Part shown: in pieces, positions 1 through 11,115 of the stretch | Layout: the number at the start of each line of letters is the position of its first letter | Numbering within the stretch: position 1 is the stretch's first letter | Assembly (NCBI GenBank): GCA_030762895.1 | Contig: CM061063.1 | Coordinates: forward strand, 74,459,836 to 74,523,835 | DNA length: 64,000 bases | DNA from: Sophora flavescens | Taxonomy: Eukaryota > Streptophyta > Magnoliopsida > Fabales > Fabaceae | Direction of reading: 5' to 3' | Notes under the pieces: model-generated | Database searches by the model: none | Told to the model about the DNA's origin: nothing | Seen by the model: the letters and a program-made list of their open reading frames with translations, nothing else | Program-made: the position numbers and the translations under genes

Positions 1-1515
1 ACAAAAATATTCCTAATTAAAATCATAACTTTATAATGCCTCAATGGTTGGGAGTTATTGTGCGGCTTACTTGGCAGCCTAACCCCAAATTAGGGGGGAA
101 AACTGATTTTGTAATGCTTTATTTTTTTCCTGATTTTTGATTTATTAATTGAAATCTTATATTTCGGTTTCTTATACGGGAAGCAAGCATTAACGAGGAA
201 AGGACATTCACAAACCCGTTGCCTGTACACCATCATTTCTTTTCACTATTTTATTTTTTCTTTGGTCATGATGGTTCCCTAATCACCTTCACATATCGCG
301 TTTCGTTGCCCATTAGTTCACTATTTCAACTTCAATTTCTTCTCTCACACATTCTTAAAAAATGTCCATACTCTTCCCTGGTCGTATTCTTTATCTCGAA
401 GATTGTCTCTCACTGCCACTTTAGCTGTTGACCGCTGATTGTACAGTGGATGTGTTCGACTGAAGGAGGTGGTGGATGCTGACATTTGCGATTTGTTGTA
501 CTTCGTGTCAGGTTACAGACTCTTATTGTCATAGGATAGATTTACCCTAGGAGTCTATTTGAGTCGGTGGTACTTCTTTCCTGGAATCAAATTATGTTTG
601 TTACAGGTTGAGGTGTTGTTGGCTTTGAGTGAGCCAAAAAACATGTTCCCCTCAAGCTACATTAAGAACTCCCGGCCTTGAATATAAAAGAGAATGAAAT
701 AATTTTGCTTGAAGAAATTTGTAAGTGAAAATATGCGATTTGCTGGAATTTAACATTAGTCTTTGATCGCTTGAAATTGACTTTATAAGCCTCATGAATT
801 TTTCTAATGGATATTGTGTTTTCCTCACTGTACTTTAAATTAAATTTTTCTTTTGAAATACAGGTGTTGCGATTTCCTCGGTCTTTGAATTCTTTGTTGT
901 TGTTCCATGATCTGCTAGTAGTTTCCTCCATAGCACTAGCAGCATCAAGAGTCATGGTTGCACGTGTTTTCTCCACGGACTCTCGTTGTTCTTCCATTTT
1001 CTTTGATAGCTCTTCTTGTTCTTCAATGATCTGCATCAGTGGCACCACTTCTTTTATCCGAACTGGACTCCAAGGGCATTTTATATTGATCGAACTAGCT
1101 TATATGAAATTGAGAACCCTGGGGGAGCATCCCTTTTTGCCTTGCGAAGCACAAAACGTCGAAGTTGTGATCAAGGCTCGTCACCTTGAATGCTACATGC
1201 TATTTCCAATTTGAGGATTATGTGTCCTTCATAAGCAATCATCACATGCATTGTGACTGAAATCGAATCTCTACCCGTCACAAGAAGCTACATTGAGTGA
1301 TTCTTTGCCATGGCTCTTGGTTCTCAGAGAGAGAGATCGAGAGAAAAAAAAAAATCTGAGAGAAAGTATAATAAAGAAAATGAAAAGGGGTTTTGAAAAA
1401 GAAAGTATGCAATGGAATCAAAATAATTCAAAGATAATGATATCATTCAAGAATTCCTATGAAAAAGAATTGAAATATTTCTTCAAGAAGAGAAGAAAAT
1501 GTGCTAAAAAAATTT
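1..1515. other. Unassigned intergenic sequence
   Basis: I recognise no gene here. The longest open frame that could mean something is on the minus strand at about 662-1090. Its middle part is rich in Glu, Lys and Gln and would form a coiled coil, with the run EEQEELSKKMEEQRE, but it has no homologue I know. Positions 1330-1500 are an A/G-rich stretch just inside the probable relic LTR at 1536-1716, so part of this may be decayed retroelement interior read on the minus strand. That link is an inference. Confidence 0.4.
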
Positions 1516-1716
1516 GCTACTGATACCATATTATATGAAGAAACTTGATAATAATTTCACTATTGAATTGATTGAATAAGAAGCCACAAAAAGAAGTGTT
1601 TATAAAACACTTGATAGGTCTAAATTAATTCCCTAACTAATAAAACTAACTTCCTAATAAATTCTGTTTACATATGATTTACACATTTAACACGTGCATA
1701 TATTAATCCAATAACA
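1516..1716 (-). mobile_element. Probable relic LTR with primer-binding site
   Basis: Read on the minus strand, 1716 to 1536 begins TGTTATTGG and ends TTTCTTCA. It is followed within a few bases by TGGTATCAGTAGC (1528-1516), which resembles the initiator-tRNA-Met primer site used by plant Ty1/copia elements. That order (LTR, then TGGTATCA) is the 5' boundary of an LTR retrotransposon. I found no partner LTR or target duplication in the window, so the ends are approximate and this may be a truncated relic. Confidence 0.35.
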
Positions 1717-2773
1717 TCATGTCATTTATCAAACCATGTCATTCATTAAGGTAAACAACTACTCTCATATTTTGAAACTGAACTGTAATTACCATTCTGT
1801 CTTTTTATACCCACTCAACTGCTTGTTTGTTTATAGAGGAAAACCTTGCAAAGAAACCTTCCTACAATTTAAATTGAATCCCAATAACAAAGTGGTTTTA
1901 GGGAATAAAAGGTAGCACTGTAAGTAACATTAAGGTTAAATCCCTCAAATTGACAGAAATGTTGTCTAACCTTATTGGGGAACCCCAAAATGATTACACA
2001 GATAGAACTAAAACAAAATCATCTGCATTGACTTGAAGAACATATTTTGGCCCCAACATTCTTGGCAACCCCCATAATCAAAGAGAATCAAGAGACAATC
2101 ATAATATCGACGCCAGTCTTCTTATTCTGCAACATCAACACCGAGAGAGGGTTAGCATTTAGCAATTAGCAACATTACATTAAACAGTTTGAAATGATAT
2201 CTTCAGAAATAAAAAAAAAATAGAATAAATAAAATAAGATAACATAATGGTCATGAAGCAAAGGTACCGGATCAAATACTTCTCCTTTTTCTTCTCTTTA
2301 TCCCTGTCTTTGTCCTTTCCATGCCCTTTCTTCTCTTTCGCTTTTGAAGGAAGCCGACAGAAAAGATGAGAAATCATTCAAAAAAAATAAAATCCAGTGC
2401 CAATTGTTTCCATTTTCAACAGAGATAAAGAAAAAATAAATAAAAAATGCAGAGGTACCTCAAAGAGAGCGGGAATAAGACAAACCACAGTACAACCCGT
2501 TCAAATCCAAACCCTAAGGCAAACCAAACCAAAATAACCACAGTACAACCCGTTTAAATCACTAGCCATCGGTAAAGGTCGTATATATCAACTCAGCAGC
2601 TCTTCATCTCCCATTTGCTCCATTCCTTCCTCGTTTTTTTCACTGAGCGAACCAGTGACCAGTTGCCACCACCGTCCATCTCTCCCCTCTGTCAACCAGT
2701 GATCGGCCGGCCACCGTCGCCCCCACTGCACGTCCCCTCACCATCGATCGCCTGTGTCCGACCGCCACTGTGA
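1717..2773. other. Unassigned sequence with a GC-rich island
   Basis: No gene is recognised. A Lys-rich minus-strand frame lies at about 2268-2354 (contains KDKDRDKEKKKEK), but no consistent exon joins to it. A direct repeat of about 22 bp, CACAGTACAACCCGTT and its flank, occurs near 2487 and 2539. From about 2580 the DNA turns GC- and pyrimidine-rich (many CACCGTC and CGCC runs). It continues after the copia insertion at 6722, so the two pieces were one sequence before insertion. Confidence 0.4.
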
Positions 2774-2778
2774 GTAAC

Positions 2779-3066
2779 TGTAAAGGAATGTTTTTCTCTC
2801 TCTGTGTCTTTTATTCATCAAGCTGAAGGAAAATATATACATGAATGGGCAGCCACTCCTAATAACTCCTAATAGCTCCTAATAATGTTACAACAACTAT
2901 CAAGGGATACAAATCAATTGTGATAGTCACAAAATCTGCTATAATAGCTCGTAACAACTATCAAGGGATACAAATCAAGACTAATAACTCCTAATAACAC
3001 CTTGATTGTTGTTATTTGATATTATGCGAGACTAATAAAGGCTATTAAAGCTAATAATGGCTAATA
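2779..3066 (-). repeat. 3' LTR of element 1
   Basis: This is the 288-bp right-hand LTR in element orientation. It pairs with 6431-6716 along its whole length. It contains internal short repeats built on TATTAGGAGTTATTAG. The polypurine tract TTGAGGGGGG lies just inside it at 3067-3076 (minus strand) and overlaps the pol stop codon. Confidence 0.92.
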
Positions 3067-3072
3067 CCCCCC

Positions 3073-6000
3073 TCAAGGTGGTGCATGCAAGTTTCGAATG
3101 CCCAGTTTGTCAAGGAGGAACTGAAACTGTGGTTTTCCTAATGCCTTTGTGAAAATATCCGCAAGTTGACTTGTAGTGGGAACATAGGTTCGTTGAATAT
3201 TCCCTTTGAGAATCTCATCCCGGACAAAGTGGCAATCTACTTCAATATGCTTGGTGCGTTCATGAAACACATGATTTTTGGCAATATGTAACGCTGCCTG
3301 GCTATCGCAGTGAAGAGTCATGGGTTTGTTGTGAGAAATACCTAGGTCGGAGAGAATCCCCTTTAACCATTTTAACTCACATGCAGCAGTTGCCATGGAC
3401 CTGTATTCAGCTTCAGCAGAGGAACGAGATACAGTGTGTTGCTTCTTTGTTATAGGGGAGCCACCAAGGAGGACTAACCAGCCAGTAACAGAACGTCTGG
3501 TTAAAGGACAACTGGCCCGGTCGGAGTCGCACCAACCATGAAGCTGGAGGTCACATGTACTATCCAGAAGAATTCCTTGTCCTGTATTCCCTTTCAGAAA
3601 TCGGACTACTCGAAGTGCAGCTTCCCAATGCTCGGTTGTGGGATGTTGCATAAATTGAGATAGTGTGTGGACACTGTATGATAATTCAGGTCGAGTGAAA
3701 CACACGTAAATCAGACGCCCAACCAAGCGCCTATACTGCTCGTGATTAGGGAATGACTGATCCGAAGCCAGTGCCAAGCGGTGGTTTTGCTCTAATGGAG
3801 TGGCAGCAGGTTTAGCACCAAGGAGATCAGCTTCAGATATAATATCAAGGGCATATTTACGCTGACAAAGAAAGATCCCTATAGGATTTCTGGCAACTTC
3901 AATGCCCAAAAAATACTTCAATACGCCAAGGTCTTTCATATGGAAACATGTGCTCAAGTAGAGTTTAAAGCGCTGGATGGCAGAAGAAGTGTTTCCAGCA
4001 ATAATCAAGTCATCAACGTACACTAGGACCACAAGACGAGTGTCTTGTTTTTGCAAAGTGAACAAAGAATAGTCAAGAGATGATTGTTGGAACCCATAAG
4101 CTTTGAGGGCAGTGGAGAGCTTGGCAAACCAACAACGTGGGGCTTGCTTTAGCCCATAAAGTGATTTGCGAAGCTTACACACCATATCTGGTTGCGGTGC
4201 GGCAAAGCCAGGAGGCATTTTTATAAACACTTCTTCGTGAAGATCACCATGCAAAAATGCAGTGTGCACATCCATTTGATAAAGTTCCCAAGCTTTTGCT
4301 GCTGCCACAGCTAGGACAGTGCATACTGTGACCATTTTGGCAACTGGTGTGAATGTTTCGGTGTAATCGATCCCTTCCACTTGATGATTTCCAAGCACAA
4401 CCAATCTGGCTTTAAAACGTTCAATCGTTCCATCAGAGTGATATTTAATGCGATAGACCCATTTGCATCCCAGAGCTTTCTTGCCAGGTGGTAAGCGCTG
4501 CATGGTCCAGGTGCTGTTACGTTTAAGGGCTTCAATCTCGGCTTGCATGGCTTCTCTCCACCGAACATCTTTCACTGCTTCATGGAAGTATAGTGGTTCC
4601 TTTTCTGCAGTAATTGCCGCAAGAAATTGTCTATGTGGCAGAGAAAATTTATCACAGTTTACATAATGTGTTATAGGATAGGGTGTACCTGAAGAATGTG
4701 ATGGAGTTAGTGAACGAGTGGGAGGACTCAACTTTTGAACAATGTCCGTGACGTAACCTTCCAACCTGGTAGATGGACGTTTAACACGACAACCTCGTCC
4801 CGGTGGCCCAGAATCATCGAAAGGATTTGTCGTGACACCAGTGTCTTCTACATCAGCTTCGATAGTATGGGGCATTTCTGGCGGGTTCAGTATGATAGTA
4901 GTGTCTTCTACATTCACCTCAACAGTATGGGTGCCCCCCCTATCGTTAAGACTTGCTTCTGTTGCTGATTCTAATGTGTCTAGACAAGAATCATCCACTT
5001 CACCCGCTGCTTCGTTATGATTCGCTGAGTTTGATGTAGATTCACTGTGTTGGAAGGGAAATTGTGTTTCAAAGAAGACTGCATCTCTTGACACAAAAAA
5101 AATCATGGGTATCAAGGTCATAAACTCGCCATCCTTTTTGCCCATAAGGATACCCAACAAAAACACACCGACGACTGCGACTTGCAAACTTATCTCCTTT
5201 AGTGCCTTGGTTGCGAGCATAGCACAGAGAGCCGAATATGCGTAGATGAGTGTAGGAGGGTGGCTGGCCGTGCAGGACTTCATATGGAGTTTTGCCATTC
5301 AAAGTTGGGGTTGGAGTGCGATTAATCAAGTACCTGCCGTCAAGATGCACTCGCCGAGAAATTAAGGGGAAAGCTTCCTTGAAACCGCAAAGCTCTTTCA
5401 ACATTGAGGATGTGACGGTGTTTTCTTTCGACCCTTCCATTTTGCTGCGGTGTCCCTACACAAGATGTTTGAAAAACAATTCCATGTTCCAGGAAATAAT
5501 TTTTCATGCAAACAAATTCTGTTCCATTATCACTTCTAATAGCTTTAACCCTTTTATTATATTGTCTTTCCACCATCGCAAAGAAATTTACCAAAATCCG
5601 TGACACTTCCTTCTTATCAATTAACAAATAAATCCACACTGCACGCGAGCAATCATCCACAACAGTAAGAAAATATGAAGCGCCACAAGAAGATGGAGTT
5701 CTGTAAGCTCCCCATAAATCACAATGTATCAAATCAAATGTATTAGAAGCATGATATGGAAATGTTTCTCTAGTTTGCTTAGCTCTTTGACAAGTGTCAC
5801 AAGCTTTATTTAGTAAATTACTATCTTTCCCACCGCTGTCTTTAGAAATCAACTGAGTAGTCTTCCAAGATGGATGTCCCAAGCGTTTATGCCACAGTTC
5901 TAGTTGGTTCATCCCTTCAGATCTGCAAGCCTTCATTCTTGGAATTTCCCGGAAGAAGTAGAGTCCATCACTCCGTTCACCCGCTCCAATCAGCATCTTC

Positions 6001-6385
6001 GAAGTTTGGTCCTGTATAACACACATGTTATCAGTAAACTGAACAATACAACGTGATTCATCTATCGGTTGTGATATAGAAATTAAGTTGCAATTTAATT
6101 GAGGAACATAAAGCACGTTCTCGAGTTTTAAACCCCCAGCAAGCCTTATTGTCCCTTCCTTAGTGGCCATTACAGATTTTCCATTAGGAAGTCCAACAGG
6201 ACATCCAGGCACTTCACGTACATCAGCAAAGTATTGAAGGCTTCTTGACATATGGTTGGATGCCCCGCTATCTAGGATCCATATATGGGTTTAGTCTTGC
6301 CAGTCATGCACTCATTTGGAGTGGCCTTAGATGTATTGAGCATTTGCAACAAAGTTTCCCATTGCTCATTGCTTAACCTTGCCAT
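3073..6385 (-). pseudogene. copia gag-pol remnant, frameshifted, gag deleted
   Basis: Read on the minus strand, the ATG at 6385 is followed at once by a segment that in the sister element lies near the end of gag. The frame then breaks near 6286 by loss of one A. An open frame at 6251-5340 holds the post-protease region, the integrase zinc-binding HKRLGHPS and CDTCQRAKQ segments and the integrase core. A 1-bp loss near 5365 and a 1-bp gain near 5100 break it again. The last frame, 5298-3073, carries reverse transcriptase with the YVDD active site (near 4030) and RNase H. The RNase H motif usually written DSDWAGC reads DSDRASC here. Two in-frame 9-bp losses are also present against the sister copy. 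It cannot make a full polyprotein. Confidence 0.88.
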
Positions 6386-6418
6386 GGCACTCGTCAGGTA
6401 TAAGAATTCTAACCCGAT

Positions 6419-6430
6419 GCTCTGATACCA
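6419..6430 (-). other. Primer-binding site of element 1
   Basis: The minus strand reads TGGTATCAGAGC directly next to the 5' LTR. It is complementary to the 3' end of plant initiator tRNA-Met, the usual primer for copia reverse transcription. Confidence 0.88.
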
Positions 6431-6716
6431 TGTAAAGGAATGTTTTTCTCTCTCTGTCTTTTATTCATCAAGCTGAAGGAAAATATATACATGAATGGGC
6501 AGCCACTCCTAATAACTCCTAATAGCTCCTAATAATGTTACAACAACTATCAAGGGATACAAATCAATTGTGATAGCCACAAAATCTGCTATAATAACTC
6601 CTAACAACTATCAAGAGATACAAATCAAGACTAATAACTCCTAATAACACCTTGATTGTTGTTATCTGATATTATGCGAGACTAATAAAGGCTATTAAAG
6701 CTAATAATGGCTAATA
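6431..6716 (-). repeat. 5' LTR of element 1
   Basis: This 286-bp LTR matches 2779-3066 with about five substitutions and one 2-bp indel. It would hold the element's promoter. The target duplication GTAAC follows at 6717-6721. Confidence 0.92.
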
Positions 6717-6721
6717 GTAAC

Positions 6722-7224
6722 CTCTCCTCCTTTATCCTCATTTCTCCATCTCCTTTCTTCTTAATAATTTTTTCTCCTCAGATTTGTTATTAACATTATT
6801 GTCTAAATTGTGTTGTGTTGTTCTGTTTTAATTATTCAAAACCAACTTGCACTTTATTGTTTTTTTTTTGTGCTTTAAATTATCTTAGTTGATGTTGTGT
6901 TGTGTTTGTTGTAAATTGGGTTGTGTTGTTTTGTTTTTTGCTATTGATAGAATTGAAACTTGTCTGATTATGTGGTTTGTGAGAGGAGTGGTTCTCTTAC
7001 CATGTGTTCATTTTCTTGCACACTAATAATAAAAGTGTGAACTTTGTTCTTTGATGGCAGACTTGGAAGAGAGGATGAAAGAGTTGGCAATGAACACAAT
7101 GGAAGATGAAGAGTTTGGTGACACTTTTGCAGAAAGAGCAGAAATGATTAATTAAAAAGATAATAATTCATATTTTAAATAATTAATTAATAAAAAATGA
7201 ATTAATTAAATTATTTATTTTAAA
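6722..7224. other. Unassigned sequence, probably CACTA interior
   Basis: This continues the sequence interrupted by element 1. A possible final exon begins after an AG at 7060 and reads DLEERMKELAMNTMEDEEFG before a stop near 7152. I do not recognise it. It lies just inside a CACTA terminus, so it may be the end of a transposon gene. Confidence 0.35.
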
Positions 7225-7499
7225 AAATATGTATTGTAATTTACGACGGCTTCGGCGTCGCTAATGTCTGGTGATTTGCAACGGACAAGCCGTCGCTAAT
7301 TTCTGGTGATTTGTGATGGTCTGACCGTCGCAAATTTGCGACGATCAATTATAAAAAGCTGTCAGAAACGGTTTGCGACGGTCCTATATGCGACAGATTT
7401 GTGACTGTCTCAAATCCGTCAGAAACATGTGTTTTGCGACGGATTTGTGCGATTTGTGACGGCCTTTGGCCCTCAATTAAACGAATTTTTCTTGTAGTG
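7225..7499 (+). mobile_element. Terminus of a CACTA (En/Spm-type) transposon
   Basis: The right end reads TTTTTCTTGTAGTG, so the reverse complement starts CACTACAAGAAAAATTCG, the signature of CACTA elements. Inside it lie at least seven short subterminal repeats of the GCGACGG type in both orientations between 7243 and 7462, as expected for transposase-binding sites. I could not find a matching CACTACAAG start upstream. The other end is therefore outside the window, destroyed, or separated by the copia insertion. Confidence 0.78.
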
Positions 7500-7950
7500 T
7501 GTGCATCATTATCAAGGCCTTATATTCTCTATGTTTCCCTTATTTTTTGCTAGGTATACATAACATTATTTATGCCTTTTTCTTTGAACTGGTGGCTGCT
7601 GCAAAGGCATATTTAAATTATATTGGGTTAGATGGATAAAATTGCTGCATGGTGAATGGAGCAGGGCATGACCACAATGGATATAATTAAATTGCATGGG
7701 GTTAGTCTTGCCAATTTTGTTGATGTAGGTGGGAATGCCTTTGAGAACCATGTAATGTTTTAGAGTTAGTATTGCTCCCACTCTTGTATTGGTCTTAGCT
7801 CCACTATTATATAAGATAATTGCTATCAGATCAATTTGTAATCGACCGGTGCATTAACCTGAACTTTACCCCAAAAAGATGATATCAGAGGAATATTGTT
7901 TAGTTGTTGATATATTGTTATCTTAAATGATCTCCATCTTATGACATCAG
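7500..7950. other. No gene seen
   Basis: AT-rich sequence outside the CACTA end. I see no supported coding exon or repeat boundary. Confidence 0.4.
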
Positions 7951-8055
7951 GTGGTTGAAGCATTTAAATATGACAAAGTGAAAGCAATTTTGTTTAACAT
8001 TTTTGGTAGTATAATGAAGTGTGATGTTAGTGGATTAGTGAATGTTGAAAAGCAG
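7951..8055 (+). pseudogene. Orphan exon resembling succinyl-CoA ligase beta subunit
   Basis: An AG acceptor precedes 7951 and a GT donor follows 8055. The 35-codon exon translates with no stop and contains VKAILFNIFGSIMKCDV. This closely resembles the ligase-domain segment of ADP-forming succinyl-CoA ligase beta subunits, where I recall VKAILVNIFGGIMKCDV. The parent enzyme makes succinyl-CoA into succinate in the mitochondrial citric-acid cycle. No other exon of that gene is visible on either side, and the exon is a few codons shorter than the usual segment around LTSD and IASG. I read it as a captured or decayed fragment. The family match is from memory. Confidence 0.62.
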
Positions 8056-8482
8056 GTTAGTAAAGTTATGTCTTCTTTACCACCCTTAAAATAAAAATTA
8101 TGCCTTTAAAATTGTTTTATGATTTGGCCTACACATGATTGGGAATTCACGGGGGAATTTCTCTTTGCAAATTAACTTTTTCCCCTATTCTTATTACAGA
8201 TAGAATTAGCTCTTTCTCTTCCAGACAGAAGGCCCTAGGCGACAAAGAGACAAAAAATAAAACGAGTGTAGTTGTTTAGCTTCATGAATGACATGGTTTA
8301 ATAAATGAGATGGTTTCCTAAAATACGGAGATCATCCAGAATACTTGGTTAAATAAATTCCTACTATTGTATTTGTGTTTCTGGTATCATATTTTGATTA
8401 TTTTCATATGAACTTATGAATAATATTTATGAGTAATATGAAAATATTGTTCATAAGTCCCGAATAAATAATGTTTCATTAG

Positions 8483-8547
8483 GAGCTGTTGCTGCAGCTG
8501 CAATAAAGTTGGGGAAGATATCAGAAAATGCAGAAAAGTTCATTGTT
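8483..8547 (+). pseudogene. Orphan exon resembling cysteine synthase (OAS-TL)
   Basis: After an AG acceptor the sequence reads, in frame with a preceding G, GAVAAAAIKLGKISENAEKF, then a GTGAGT donor. This resembles the exon of O-acetylserine (thiol)lyase that reads [20 protein letters not shown]. The parent enzyme is a PLP-dependent cysteine synthase. The neighbouring exons, including the one that should start with VFPSFGERYLS, are not found. It lies 430 bp from an unrelated orphan exon on the same strand. It is probably a fragment moved by a mobile element or left by gene loss. Confidence 0.6.
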
Positions 8548-8891
8548 GTGAGTGTCTAATCTTTGTTAAGTATATTAGACAGCAAATATAAGTCGATTAA
8601 ATTCTTCAAATCTTTTACCATATTTCTGATGTTATTTTTGTGATATAATTTGAGTATATTTAGATTTGGGATGTTAGTTGTTACTACAAGAATCATGATC
8701 ATGACATGTTCTGTTAGTGTGTCATCTTGGAGTGACTAATATTTAGGAGATGTTCATACTTCTGTCGCTAGTAATGTTACGTGCTATCTGTTTCTTTTAC
8801 TGTTTCTTTACCATATTTATTGCTACCTATACATTTTATAGAGACCGGGATAACATATATTGATTTTGAATAAAAGTCATATATATATTAA
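8548..8891. other. No gene seen
   Basis: AT-rich intergenic sequence between the cysteine-synthase-like exon and the MITE at 8892. Confidence 0.4.
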
Positions 8892-9230
8892 GGGTGCGTT
8901 TGGATAAACAACTTAATTAAGAGCTTATCACATAAGACCTTATCACATAAGATCTTATCGCATGAGGGCTTATGTCACAAGCGGTTAAAGAAAGAAAAAG
9001 AAAGGGGCATTAGAGGATTCGAATAGTGAAAAACAAATAGAGGGTGTTTAGTGCATAAGCTCTTATGATAATTCCATAAGTTTCTCCTAATGACTTATGA
9101 AAATAAGTCAAAAACTCCTTATGGGATGACATAAGTTATTTTTATAAGCTCTGTCAAACACACTGCATAAGAGCTTATGTCAATAGATAAGTCAAAAGGA
9201 GCTTAAACAAGCTCTTCCAAATACCACCCA
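8892..9230 (+). mobile_element. MITE, copy A
   Basis: This 339-bp non-coding unit starts GGGTGCGTTTGGATAA and ends with an imperfect inverted match, TTCCAAATACCACCCA. Its interior is packed with variants of ATAAGCTCTTATG, which are self-complementary. A second copy in the opposite orientation lies at 9783-9958 and resumes at 14,738. That supports a mobile, non-autonomous DNA element. No clear target duplication was found, so the superfamily is open; the GCGTTTGG start hints at hAT-like elements. Confidence 0.65.
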
Positions 9231-9782
9231 AGTGGTTTTGCTTTGGCTATCATCCTTAACTTCTATAGCCTATTCACTTGTCTTATAGAATTTGCATGCC
9301 AAACATCTATTCAATAGTGTGAACCGTTAAGCGTAGCTCATTTGTCCCCTAATAACTTTACCTATACTTTGAGATAGACATCATGGAGTACTACAACTAT
9401 TGACATGGATCCATTATTCAATCAAGGCAACCGTTAAGCCACTAATTAAGATCATACATATGTCAAACTGTCAAAGTCTGAAAGTTTTACTTACACAGGA
9501 TTTTTGTTGTACATATATTTGTGTTTTGATAACTAATGACTCTGGATTTTGGATAAGAATTATTAGTTCAAAAAGATGAGATGGGTATAAGTTTGGAGCC
9601 TGGGACCTGAGGCTGTGTGACAGAAAGTCTCGAGCCATATCTCTTATGAGAAAAGCAATGACTGCTAGAATGTGACTCACTTATAGTCTCAGGAACGACA
9701 ATAAGTGTTTAACTTATTATTAATTTGTTCAACGTAGGTAATAGTTTTTTATTTAATTTTTTTTATTGACAAATGTTGGATT
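9231..9782. other. No gene seen
   Basis: Intergenic sequence between two inverted MITE copies. The minus-strand frame near 9471-9680 has no recognisable domain. Confidence 0.4.
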
Positions 9783-9958
9783 ATGGTAGCGTTTGGAAGA
9801 GCTTATTTAAGCTTCTTTTGACTTATCCGATAACATAAGCTCTTATGCAGTGTGTTTGGCAGAACTTATAAAAATAACTTATGTCATCCCATAAGGAGTT
9901 TTTGACTTATTTTCATAAGTCACTGAGAGAAGCTTATGGAATTATCATAAGAGCTTAT

Positions 9959-10172
9959 TGTTAGAATATATTTAGCATATATTCTCTTATTATTTGTATA
10001 TATCTTTATTTAGCTAGTCAATATTTGTTACCATAATTTCAGCCATTAGTGTCAATATTTGTTACCATAATTTCAGCCATTAGTTAGCTAATTTGTAGCC
10101 TATCTTGGCGCTTGTATCTTGTATATATTACTCTGATTTGTAATGCAATAGACACGGAATCAATTTCCTTCA
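9959..10172 (+). repeat. 5' LTR of element 2
   Basis: A 214-bp LTR. It contains a tandem duplication of about 34 bp built on CAATATTTGTTACCATAA (about 10,019-10,084), shared with the 3' LTR. The PBS follows at 10,173-10,184. Confidence 0.93.
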
Positions 10173-10260
10173 TGGTATCACAGACAGTTTCAATCCTATC
10201 TCTTGAACCCTAGCCGTTCATCTTCTTCTTCTTCCCCCATTCTTCTTCTCACTCTCAAAC

Positions 10261-11115
10261 ATGGCAGAAAGCGCCAAATTTCACCCTGCCCTCACTATCA
10301 CCAATGTGAAATCTCTTGTTCCTGTCACATTAGATAACGAGCAGGCTCTGTATCACTCATGGGCTGCCTTGTTTACCAACCTTACTCGGGCTCACGGTCT
10401 CTACGATCATATTGTCCCACCCACAGAGGAACCTGCCAGAACAGCATACCTTGCTGCAAAAACAGCCGATCCTGCCATGTGGAAACGTCTTGACGCTGCG
10501 ATTCTCCAGTGGATATATGGCACCATTTCCTCTGACCTTCTCCTTGCTATCCTACGACGTGATGACACAGCCGAGGGAGCATGGAAACGGCTCAAAGCTT
10601 TATTTCAGGACAATAAGGCTTCGCGAGCAACCCTCCTCGAAGAAGACTTCACCGGTGCCGTTTTCGAGGAACACCATACCATCGACACCTACTGCAATTA
10701 CCTTCAATCTCTTGCAGACCGGCTTGCGGATGTTGATGCCCCGGTGTCAAATGGGCGGCTCGTGTTACGTCTCACAGGTTCCTTGCCAGAGGCGTACAGT
10801 GGTACGATTGATTTCATCCAAAATCAAGAGCCCCTACCTTTGTTCGAAAGCTGTCGATCACGGTTGAAAATGGCAGAACGCACCATCAAAGCACGCATCA
10901 CACGTGAATCCGGGACCCGCGGTGGCACAGCCACGGTTGCAGCAACTAGCAATGACCCCTCCTCTGCTCCTAAACGCAACAACAGTAACAACAAAGGGCA
11001 CAACAACAACAAAAATAAGGGGAAAGGAAAAGCGTCCAGTCAGCAAGGTGGGGCCAGTAGTGGTCAGTCCAGTCAGTGGCAGCCACGTCCTCAAACTCAG
11101 TCTCAATGGCCATAG
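10261..11115 (+). pseudogene. copia gag (UBN2-type) of element 2
   Basis: This 284-codon frame starts 88 bp after the 5' LTR. It has the typical copia Gag layout: an N-terminal segment with WAALFTNL, then W-rich and L-rich helices (ILQWIYGTISSDLLLAI), then an Asn/Gly/Lys-rich linker. This is the family annotated in plants as UBN2 or retrotransposon Gag-like. I see no CCHC zinc knuckle. A TAG at 11,113 ends it where the same frame continues with codons for Trp-Gln-Pro-Asn-Trp, so the stop is probably a C-to-T change in a glutamine codon. Confidence 0.8.

Larger units (their letters stand above)
2779..6716 (-). mobile_element. Ty1/copia LTR retrotransposon, internally deleted (element 1)
   Basis: A full insertion is visible. 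Direct LTRs lie at 2779-3066 and 6431-6716, and a 5-bp target duplication GTAAC sits at 2774-2778 and 6717-6721. A Met-initiator primer site (TGGTATCAGAGC on the minus strand) and a polypurine tract complete it. In its own orientation the element begins TATTAGCC and ends TTTACA, so the outer left base pair is TA rather than the usual TG. The pol order is protease, integrase, reverse transcriptase, RNase H, as in copia. Almost all of gag is missing and pol is frameshifted. The two LTRs differ by about five substitutions and one 2-bp indel, so the insertion is fairly recent. It belongs to the same family as the element at 56,915-61,716. Confidence 0.93.

Noticed and set aside
2268..2354. Lys-rich minus-strand frame followed by a short C-terminal-looking exon at about 2,088-2,126
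   Set aside because: The tail frame with TGVDIMIVS looked like a protein end, but joining it at the visible splice sites gives a different frame and an early stop. No gene could be built.
8670..8690. Possible CACTA start (TTACTACAAGAATC)
   Set aside because: The first base is not C and no subterminal repeats follow, so it is not the missing terminus.
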